60,270 nucleotides of DNA. Origin: Bacteroidota bacterium (GTDB taxonomy: Bacteria > Bacteroidota > Bacteroidia > Chitinophagales > Chitinophagaceae). A program made the position numbers and the translations under genes. The notes under the pieces were generated by a model. It was not told where the DNA came from and ran no database searches. It saw only the letters and a program-made list of their open reading frames with translations. Of this stretch, positions 54,045-60,270 are shown piece after piece (within the stretch, counting starts at the first letter, position 1; each line of letters begins with the position of its first letter). The DNA is taken from positions 1 to 60,270 of the forward strand of contig JAFAEW010000113.1 in assembly GCA_023423835.1 (NCBI GenBank), in the 5' to 3' direction.

Positions 54045-54634
54045 ATGCATACTGAATTTACACTTTTCCTTGACTGGTTGAAACGAACCGATCTGCATCC
54101 TGACAGGGATGACCTGAACTTTTTATATGAGTACACAGATATCATTACGCTTCCCAAGGGAAAAGCCATAATGGAGCAAAACCGGCCCGTATCCTATTTT
54201 TATTTTTGAATTCCGGTGTTGCGCGGTTGTTTTTGAAATACGAGGATGATGATATTACGATCGCTTTTTTGCAGGCGCCACAGTTTGCCTCCACACCGAT
54301 TTACCTGTTGAACCGGCAATTATCAACCCTTGCAGTTGAAACCTGTACGGAAGCAAAGGCATTAAGATGGAGCAGAGAACAGTTTCTCGCCATAAAAAAC
54401 CATACGCACTTTGGAAATGCTTTCGAAACGGCTTTTACGGAAATGTTATTATCCTGGAACCTCGAGAGAGAAATTGACCGGTTAACCCTTTCCCCGGAAT
54501 TGCGATACCAAAAGCTGATCGACCAATCCCCGTTGGTAGGCAGATATGTACCTGTAAAATACATCGCATCCTACCTTGGCATTCATCACGATAGCCTTAG
54601 CCGCATCCGAAACCGGCTGATCAAAAGAATCTGA
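54045..54634 (+). pseudogene. Crp/Fnr-type regulator split by a frameshift
   Basis: The first frame (54045-54209) reads MHTEFTLFLDWLKRTDLHPD, then KGKAIMEQNRPVSYFYF and a TGA. A second frame picks up at 54206 (NSGVARLFLKYEDDDITIAFL) and runs to 54634. Joined by one extra base in the run of T at about 54202-54206, the pair makes one Crp/Fnr protein of about 196 residues: a cyclic-nucleotide-binding-like beta-roll followed by a helix-turn-helix (YIASYLGIHHDSLSRIRNRL). A lost T in that tract explains the break; a sequencing error or slippage during translation are alternatives. Confidence 0.8.
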
Positions 54635-54691
54635 CAATCGTCAGTTTCGTACGTCCCTGCTTCAGATAGCTTCGCGGCAAAATCTTTCAAC

Positions 54692-56182
54692 ATGAAGAAA
54701 CTGCCGATATTTATGGCTCTGCTTTTCGTGAACAAATTGTCGCCGGCTCAGATTATCATTAAAGACACGTTGCAACCTGCATTTAAATGGCAGCTCCCGC
54801 TCATCGATCTGACGTTCACGGTTGATGCCGCATCGGCGGAAGCCAATCGCAGGACGGGCCGAGATGCACAAAGCAGCGAAAAGGCAGAATTCAGGGATTT
54901 CAGCCATGCGTACCGGAATTTAAGTATGGAGCAAAACACAGAGATGACAAGAAACCTGCATGGAAGTCTCTACTATGGTCATAACCTGCTTTGGCAGAAA
55001 TGGATGGCGCCAACGAACACGAAGAAGTACGTGATGAACAGGCTTTTCGCCAACATCACCGCTTTAGCCACCGACTATCTGGCAATCAAACTTCCATATG
55101 GATATGCTTTTCAACATGAAGAATTTCATCGCTCGGTGATGGCGGTTCACGGCATTTATAGCTATGATGAAGTATGGAAATTTGAAAAAGGCTTTGACAT
55201 TGCCGTTACCGGTGTGATGGATCAGGATCTCGTGTTTTTGAAAGATAAATTTCCCGCATCGCAGGTGCGGCTTTCAGCAGCCGGTGTGGAAGGAGAATAT
55301 GCTTTCTTTCAAAGAATGCGGAAAGACAATTTTTTCGATCAAACCGGCTATCCGATGGTGGGCCTGAATATACTGGGCACCGTACACGCCATCAACTACG
55401 TCAAGTTGCCATTTCAAAGCAAGTTCAATGCGATTACGGACAGTATTTTGTCGAGAGATAAAACCGATATTCTGGCCCGCGACTTTACCGGTTACGATTT
55501 TTCGGCATGGGTATATGACCTGTTTACACCGGACGACCCGTATGCAGCAAGAGGCGAATGGCCCGGTGGAACAGGCATCAGGCGTCCGATCAAGGAAACT
55601 GACCTGACGCCGGAAATGAAAACCTTTCTGAGACAGACTGCCAACTTGCAATACCTGAACCTTGTGAGTCCGTTTATGATTGGCATCAACCGGATCAAAA
55701 TCCACCATAATACCTTTGGAAACTTTGCCTTACGCAGCACGCCAACTTCTTTTGGATACTTTGCCGGCGGAGATTTTTTTCTGGAAACAAATGGGAAGAA
55801 GTTTTTTGCTACAGCCGGAATAAATAAAAGCCGGGAATTAACACTGCCTGATCTGAGTATCCAGCGTATTGATATGTCGATCCAAAACTGTCCGAGGCTA
55901 ACTGTCGATGCAGGTTTGAGTGTGTGGTTACAGCCGAAAGATCAGTTGTTTTTTGCAAAAAAGGCTGTACCGGGGATGAGCTTATTTTTGAAACCATCAT
56001 ACAGGATATCGCCCAGTGCAGCTCTTACGGCGAAAGTTTCGTACAAGACCAAAGGATGGGAATTCGCAAATCCATATCTCAATGAAAAATTAATGGGCAG
56101 CATAAGCCTAAACATCTACAGCAAAGGGTGGGAAAGCCGGAAAAGTACAAAACCGCCGAATATTTCAGACGTTCCTTTCTGA
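54692..56182 (+). CDS. Exported protein with an HEEFH motif, function unknown
   Basis: A 496-residue protein with a signal peptide (about 1-20, MKKLPIFMALLFVNKLSPAQ). The first 280 residues are helical and hold AFQHEEFHRSVMAVHG near residue 145, an HExxH-like pattern (HEEFH) that could bind zinc. The last 130 residues form beta-strand repeats (FGYFAGGDFFLETNGKKFFATAG) like an outer-membrane barrel. No family was recognised. It follows the broken Crp/Fnr gene by 57 bases, so that regulator may have controlled it. Confidence 0.65.
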   Translation: MKKLPIFMALLFVNKLSPAQIIIKDTLQPAFKWQLPLIDLTFTVDAASAEANRRTGRDAQSSEKAEFRDFSHAYRNLSMEQNTEMTRNLHGSLYYGHNLLWQKWMAPTNTKKYVMNRLFANITALATDYLAIKLPYGYAFQHEEFHRSVMAVHGIYSYDEVWKFEKGFDIAVTGVMDQDLVFLKDKFPASQVRLSAAGVEGEYAFFQRMRKDNFFDQTGYPMVGLNILGTVHAINYVKLPFQSKFNAITDSILSRDKTDILARDFTGYDFSAWVYDLFTPDDPYAARGEWPGGTGIRRPIKETDLTPEMKTFLRQTANLQYLNLVSPFMIGINRIKIHHNTFGNFALRSTPTSFGYFAGGDFFLETNGKKFFATAGINKSRELTLPDLSIQRIDMSIQNCPRLTVDAGLSVWLQPKDQLFFAKKAVPGMSLFLKPSYRISPSAALTAKVSYKTKGWEFANPYLNEKLMGSISLNIYSKGWESRKSTKPPNISDVPF

Positions 56183-56210
56183 CATCTTAAGTATTACTTT
56201 GAGAAAAGTT

Positions 56211-59093
56211 TTATTTCTTCCTTTTCGCCTGCTTTAACTCCGCCGCTACGAATTTCGCGGTGTATCCTTTTTTGATCTTTGCCATTTTTTCGGGTGTGCC
56301 TTCAAATAATATCTTTCCGCCTCCATCGCCCCCTTCCGGTCCGAGATCAATGATATGATCTGCCATTTTGATAACATCGAGGTTGTGTTCAATTACCAAA
56401 ACGGTATTGCCACGGTCAACCAGTTTATTTAAAACCGCTAATAAATGTTCAATATCCTGAAAATGCAAACCCGTTGTCGGCTCATCCAAAATATAAAAAG
56501 TTTTGCCGGTATCTTTTTTTGCCAATTCTGTTGCCAGTTTTACCCGCTGCGCTTCGCCACCGCTTAGGGTTACGGCGGACTGACCAAGGGTAATATAACC
56601 CAAACCCACATCCTGCAAGACTTTAACCTTCCGGAAAATATAAGGCACCGGCTGAAAAAACTCGCAGGCTTCATCAACCGTCATTTTCAGCACATCGCTG
56701 ATTGATTTTCCTTTATAACGGATCTCGAGGGTTTCCCGGTTGTACCTTTTTCCATTGCATTTTTCGCAGTTAACATATACATCCGGAAGGAAATTCATTT
56801 CAATCACACGCATTCCCCCACCCTTGCATTCCTCACACCTTCCGCCTTTTACATTAAACGAAAATCTGCCGGGATTATAGCCTCTTATCTTCGCTTCGGG
56901 AACGGATGCAAAGAGTGTTCTGATATCGGTAAAAAACCCGCAATAGGTAGCAGGATTGCTTCTCGGCGTTCTGCCAATCGGTGATTGATCGATCTCGATC
57001 ACCTTATCAATATTTTCGAGACCGGAAACCGACTTAAACGGCATGGCATCCACCCTTGAATGATAACAATGCCGCGCAAGAACCGGATAGAGCGTTTCAT
57101 TGATAAGCGTTGATTTTCCGCTTCCGCTCACGCCGGTTACAACGATCATTTTACCCAATGGGAAATCGACACTCACGTTCTTTAAGTTGTTGCCGTTTAC
57201 TCCTTTGAGCTGGATGAATTTTCCGTTTCCTTCTCTTCTTGTTTCAGGGATTTCGATATTTCTTTTTCCCGACAGATAACCCGCCGTTGCCGTATCCTTT
57301 TCAATCAGTTCGGCCGGCCTTCCTGCCATCACCACCCGTCCTCCATGTTTTCCGGCATCGGGACCAATGTCTACGAGATAGTCCGATGCAAGCATAATAT
57401 CTTTATCATGTTCCACTACCAATACACTGTTTCCGATATCCCGGAGATTCTGCAATGCACCGATCAAACGGTGGTTATCACGCTGATGCAGGCCGATTGA
57501 AGGTTCATCCAAAATGTAGGTGATTCCCTGCAATTGCGAACCGATTTGCGTGGCCAGCCTGATCCTCTGCGATTCACCTCCGCTCAGCGTTCGGGTTGGA
57601 CGATTGAGCGACAGATAATTCAATCCCACATTCAACAAAAAACCTATCCTGTCCCTGATCTCCTTTACGATATCCTTTGCAATAACTTTTTGTTTGCCCG
57701 ACAACCGATCTTCAATGTTTTCGAACAAAGCGGATAGTTTATCGAGATTTAAGGCCGCGAGTTCTGAAATATTCTTTCCATCGATCTTAAACCACAGGCT
57801 TTCACGTTTCAGCCGGTTGCCGTTACAATCAGGACAGACGGAAAGCTGCATAAATTTTTCAACCCATTCCCTCATCGCATCCGTGCTTCCGCTGGCGGTA
57901 AACCAACGCGAAAGCATGGGGATAATGCCTTCAAACTCTCCTTCATAAAGATTTGCGTCCTCGTAATCGGACACCTCTTTTTGCAGTCCGGCTTCATTTC
58001 CAAATAACAACAGGTTGAGGCTTTTTTCGGGAAGGTCTTTAATGGGTTTATCAAGACTGATCTTATTTTTTCTCGCTATTTGTGCCACATTTCGAAACAT
58101 ATACGCTTCACGTTCTTCTCCCAATGGTTCAATACCACCATCTTTGATGCTCTTGTTTTTATCGGGAATAACGGCATCCAGGTTTACACGATAAACTGAT
58201 CCCAATCCCTTGCAGGTTGGACAAGCGCCATAAGGCGAATTGAATGAAAATGAATTGGGAGAAGGCTCTTCATAGCTGATACCGGTATCCACACACATAA
58301 GGTGTTTGCTGTACTGCACAAGCTGCGGCTGTTTGCCCGGGTTTTCAACCAATAAAAACATCAGGTCTTTTCCCATTTTCAATGTTTGCTGTACGCTTTG
58401 GCTGATCCTAACCTTAAAACTGTCTTCCACCTTCAGCCGGTCAACCACTACTTCAATTTCATGTATTTTGTACCGGTCGACCTGCATCTTCGGGACAAGA
58501 TCCTTTATTTCACCGTCTACCCGCACTTTCACAAATCCTTTCTTGCGGATCTCCTCAAAGAGTTCACGGTAATGGCCTTTCCTTCCACGTACTACCGGCG
58601 CCAGTAAACTGATTTTTGCATCCGGGAATTTTTGAAAAATGTTTTGCACAATCTCTTCCTCACTAAACCGCTGCATTTTTTTCCCGGTTTCGTAGCTGAA
58701 TGCCTCTCCGATTCTTGCATAGAGCAGTCTGAGAAAATCATAGATTTCCGTAACGGTTCCAACGGTTGAACGCGGATTCTTATTCGTGGTTTTCTGTTCG
58801 ATAGAAATGACCGGACTTAAGCCGGAGATTTTATCAACATCCGGCCGTTCCATGTCGCCGATAAACTGACGGGCATAAGCGCTGAAACTTTCCATGTACC
58901 GGCGTTGGCCTTCATTGAAAATGGTATCAAATGCAAGGGAAGATTTGCCGCTTCCGCTCACGCCTGTAAAGACCACCATCTTATTTTTTGGAATGGATAT
59001 ATCGATGTTTTTCAGGTTGTGCTCTCTTGCACCAATCACTTCAATTTTATCTTCTTCATCTATCAACAGATCTTCTGATGTACTTTTGGACAT
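56211..59093 (-). CDS. uvrA: Excinuclease ABC subunit A
   Basis: Damage-recognition ATPase of nucleotide excision repair. The 960-residue length is normal. It has two ABC ATPases, with Walker A GVSGSGKSSLAFDT near residue 44 and GVSGSGKSTLINETL near 660, and ABC signatures LSGGESQRIRLATQIGSQL and LSGGEAQRVKLATEL. Two zinc modules are visible: CPTCKGLGSVY with CPDCNGNRLK, and CEECKGGGMRV with CEKCNGKRYN. The start MSKSTSEDLLIDEEDKIEV is plausible, with a TAATTTTG box 10 bases ahead. It is divergent from rpmB. Confidence 0.97.
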   Translation of the reverse strand: MSKSTSEDLLIDEEDKIEVIGAREHNLKNIDISIPKNKMVVFTGVSGSGKSSLAFDTIFNEGQRRYMESFSAYARQFIGDMERPDVDKISGLSPVISIEQKTTNKNPRSTVGTVTEIYDFLRLLYARIGEAFSYETGKKMQRFSEEEIVQNIFQKFPDAKISLLAPVVRGRKGHYRELFEEIRKKGFVKVRVDGEIKDLVPKMQVDRYKIHEIEVVVDRLKVEDSFKVRISQSVQQTLKMGKDLMFLLVENPGKQPQLVQYSKHLMCVDTGISYEEPSPNSFSFNSPYGACPTCKGLGSVYRVNLDAVIPDKNKSIKDGGIEPLGEEREAYMFRNVAQIARKNKISLDKPIKDLPEKSLNLLLFGNEAGLQKEVSDYEDANLYEGEFEGIIPMLSRWFTASGSTDAMREWVEKFMQLSVCPDCNGNRLKRESLWFKIDGKNISELAALNLDKLSALFENIEDRLSGKQKVIAKDIVKEIRDRIGFLLNVGLNYLSLNRPTRTLSGGESQRIRLATQIGSQLQGITYILDEPSIGLHQRDNHRLIGALQNLRDIGNSVLVVEHDKDIMLASDYLVDIGPDAGKHGGRVVMAGRPAELIEKDTATAGYLSGKRNIEIPETRREGNGKFIQLKGVNGNNLKNVSVDFPLGKMIVVTGVSGSGKSTLINETLYPVLARHCYHSRVDAMPFKSVSGLENIDKVIEIDQSPIGRTPRSNPATYCGFFTDIRTLFASVPEAKIRGYNPGRFSFNVKGGRCEECKGGGMRVIEMNFLPDVYVNCEKCNGKRYNRETLEIRYKGKSISDVLKMTVDEACEFFQPVPYIFRKVKVLQDVGLGYITLGQSAVTLSGGEAQRVKLATELAKKDTGKTFYILDEPTTGLHFQDIEHLLAVLNKLVDRGNTVLVIEHNLDVIKMADHIIDLGPEGGDGGGKILFEGTPEKMAKIKKGYTAKFVAAELKQAKRKK

Positions 59094-59103
59094 AATTAAC
59101 CTG

Positions 59104-59111
59104 CAAAATTA
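59104..59111 (-). promoter_or_regulatory. Candidate -7 box (TAATTTTG) of uvrA
   Basis: TAnnTTTG match on the minus strand, 10 bases before the uvrA start. The leader would be very short. Confidence 0.45.
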
Positions 59112-59196
59112 AAGTAAAAGCAAGCAATACAGATTCAGAAGCCGTAGGGAAGACAAGTAAAAAAAGTTAAAAAAATATTTGATTTTTTTTCAAAAT

Positions 59197-59204
59197 ACTT
59201 TTGC
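59197..59204 (+). promoter_or_regulatory. Candidate -7 box (TACTTTTG) of the rpmB operon
   Basis: TAnnTTTG match 46 bases before rpmB. A TTTG lies upstream at 59179-59182 but with a spacer of only 14 bases, shorter than the usual 17-23, so the pairing is doubtful. Confidence 0.35.
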
Positions 59205-59250
59205 TTGTATCTAAAAAATAGCGACCTTTGCCGTCCGAAAAAATAAGTTT

Positions 59251-59487
59251 ATGGCTAGAGTATGTCAGGTAACAGGAAAAAGGCCGGTTACGGGAAATAG
59301 TGTTTCACACTCCAACATCAAGACGAAGAGAAGATTTTTACCAAATCTGCAAACCAAGCGCTTCTACTTTGCAGAAGAAGATCGTTGGGTAAGTTTGAAA
59401 CTGAGTACGAGTGCTATTCGCACGATCAATAAAAAAGGATTAGCAACCGTAATCGCTGAATTACGTGCTAAAGGCGAGAAAATCTAA
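59251..59487 (+). CDS. rpmB: 50S ribosomal protein L28
   Basis: A 78-residue protein that is clearly bL28: MARVCQVTGKRPVTGNSVSHSNIKTKRRFLPNL, then RFYFAEEDRWVSLKLSTSAIRTINKKG. The usual length is 75-80. The first gene of a plus-strand run with rpmG (27 bases on) and the DUF4295 gene. Confidence 0.97.
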   Translation: MARVCQVTGKRPVTGNSVSHSNIKTKRRFLPNLQTKRFYFAEEDRWVSLKLSTSAIRTINKKGLATVIAELRAKGEKI

Positions 59488-59514
59488 ATTAATTAAAAAT
59501 AAATTCCTTAAACA

Positions 59515-59697
59515 ATGGCAAAGAAAGGAAACAGGGTTCAGGTAATTATGGAATGTACCGAGCAAAAAAACAGTGGTGTACCGGGTACAAGCCGTTATAT
59601 TACCGAAAAGAATAAAAAGAATACTCCTGAGAGATTGGAATTGAAGAAATACAATCCCAATCTGAAGAAAGTTACCGTTCACAAAGAAATTAAGTAA
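59515..59697 (+). CDS. rpmG: 50S ribosomal protein L33
   Basis: A 60-residue bL33 (MAKKGNRVQVIMECTEQKNSGVPGTSRY, ending KVTVHKEIK). It has a single Cys and no CxxC pairs, so it is the zinc-free form. The second gene of the rpmB run. Confidence 0.96.
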   Translation: MAKKGNRVQVIMECTEQKNSGVPGTSRYITEKNKKNTPERLELKKYNPNLKKVTVHKEIK

Positions 59698-59746
59698 TTT
59701 CAGGAAACACGATCGTTGTTTCCCCGAAATTTAAAAAACTATCATC

Positions 59747-59920
59747 ATGGCAAAAGCAGCAAAAACCGCGATAAAGACCAAAGATCAGAAAGCCGCATCT
59801 GAAGCAAAAAACTGGACAAAGGTGATCAAAGCCGTTCGCAGTCCGAAAACCGGCGCTTATACTTTCAAAGAAGCTATTGTTCATAAGGACAAGGTGAAGG
59901 ACTTTATTGCCGGAAAATAA
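59747..59920 (+). CDS. DUF4295 small basic protein, 57 residues
   Basis: It reads MAKAAKTAIKTKDQKAASEA, then NWTKVIKAVRSPKTGAYTFKE and ends VKDFIAGK. It is very basic and matches the DUF4295 family, which sits behind rpmG in many Bacteroidota. A ribosome-associated role is a reasonable inference from size, charge and position; I know of no firm assignment. It starts 49 bases after rpmG. Confidence 0.9.
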   Translation: MAKAAKTAIKTKDQKAASEAKNWTKVIKAVRSPKTGAYTFKEAIVHKDKVKDFIAGK

Positions 59921-60082
59921 TTCGGTTTTCACTAACATTATCAAGCTGTACCGCCCCGCGGACGGCTTTTTGTGTTTTCGGAAACTTTTCACCGACTGAT
60001 CGCTTCTAGTTTAAAACAACAGAATGAATGTACCGCCGCACATCATCCGTTTATTTTAAAATATCCTCCTTACATTTACAGC

Positions 60083-60270
60083 ATGAGCTTTTTTGGAAAA
60101 TTATTCGGAAAGAAAGAGAAAGAAAGTCTGGATGAAGGTTTGCAAAAAACCAAGGAAAACTTTCTGACGAAGATGACGAGAGCAGTTGCCGGTAAATCAA
60201 CCGTTGATGAAGAACTGCTTGACGACCTGGAAGATGCCCTTATAGGTGCCGACGTTGGTTTAGACACTAC
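60083..60270 (+). CDS. ftsY: Signal recognition particle receptor FtsY (N-terminal part, cut by the window end)
   Basis: Receptor for SRP-bound ribosomes in co-translational membrane targeting. Only the first 62 codons are inside the window: MSFFGKLFGKKEKESLDEGL, then ENFLTKMTRAVAGKSTVDEELLDDLEDALIGADVG. This is the N domain of FtsY (the LEDALIGADVG turn is diagnostic); the GTPase domain lies beyond the edge. The amphipathic basic N-terminus, without a long acidic A domain, is normal for Bacteroidota. A near-consensus TACATTTA lies 3 bases ahead of the ATG, again hinting at a leaderless message. Confidence 0.93.
   Translation, partial: MSFFGKLFGKKEKESLDEGLQKTKENFLTKMTRAVAGKSTVDEELLDDLEDALIGADVGLDT

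Noticed and set aside
54200..54210. Programmed frameshifting in the Crp/Fnr gene
   Set aside because: The T run gives a possible slip site but no typical stimulatory structure was seen, and Crp/Fnr genes are not known for this; a simple lost base is more likely.

Overview
The window looks like chromosomal DNA of a member of the Bacteroidota, most likely from the Chitinophagaceae/Sphingobacteriia side of the phylum. The evidence is a SusC/SusD outer-membrane pair, promoter boxes of the TAnnTTTG type ahead of many genes, a GxxExxY gene embedded in short repeats, and the order rpmB-rpmG-DUF4295-ftsY. Gene density is high and both strands are used in short operons. No transposase, integrase, phage structural gene or CRISPR array was seen.

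Layout. 1-9.5 kb is housekeeping: a truncated acyltransferase-like gene, ispD, ssb, mutS, a GNAT acetyltransferase, a MutS2-like gene without an Smr domain, and lepA. 9.6-12.3 kb holds a 7TM sensor kinase and a NarL-type response regulator that converge and overlap tail to tail. 12.5-20.8 kb is the accessory region of most interest. It has two multi-spanning membrane proteins of unknown function, two proteins sharing an SH3-like N-terminal module (one with a lysozyme-like domain, one with a subtilisin-like protease domain), an exported protein translationally coupled to the protease, and a membrane-anchored patatin-like phospholipase. The remnant of a second response regulator lies inside this region. 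21.1-22.3 kb is a repeat block around a GxxExxY nuclease-like gene, with a truncated gene at its edge.

22.3-32.1 kb holds a Wzi-like outer membrane protein, dihydroorotase, a third MutS-family ATPase, ribBA, a PIG-L deacetylase, a 52-residue membrane protein and a DmpA-type peptidase. 32.2-41.2 kb is a minus-strand sugar-uptake operon: GntR regulator, SusC, SusD, ROK kinase, mannose-6-phosphate isomerase with a long N-terminal extension, and a lipoprotein. 41.4-47.8 kb holds two small proteins and a TolC/AcrA/AcrB-type efflux operon. 48-52.8 kb holds a META lipoprotein, tag, an M1 aminopeptidase, a SAM hydrolase-like gene and an SDR. 52.9-53.3 kb is a tRNA-Lys with a near-perfect promoter, followed by two decayed tandem copies. 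53.4-56.2 kb holds a small membrane protein, a frameshifted Crp/Fnr regulator and an exported protein with an HEEFH motif. 56.2-60.3 kb holds uvrA, rpmB, rpmG, a DUF4295 gene and the start of ftsY.

The candidate for an undescribed system is the 12.6-20.8 kb cluster. Its predicted activities attack the three main envelope polymers: peptidoglycan, protein and phospholipid. Two of the enzymes carry the same N-terminal module and no signal peptide. Whether it is a defence, antagonism or remodelling system cannot be decided from sequence alone.
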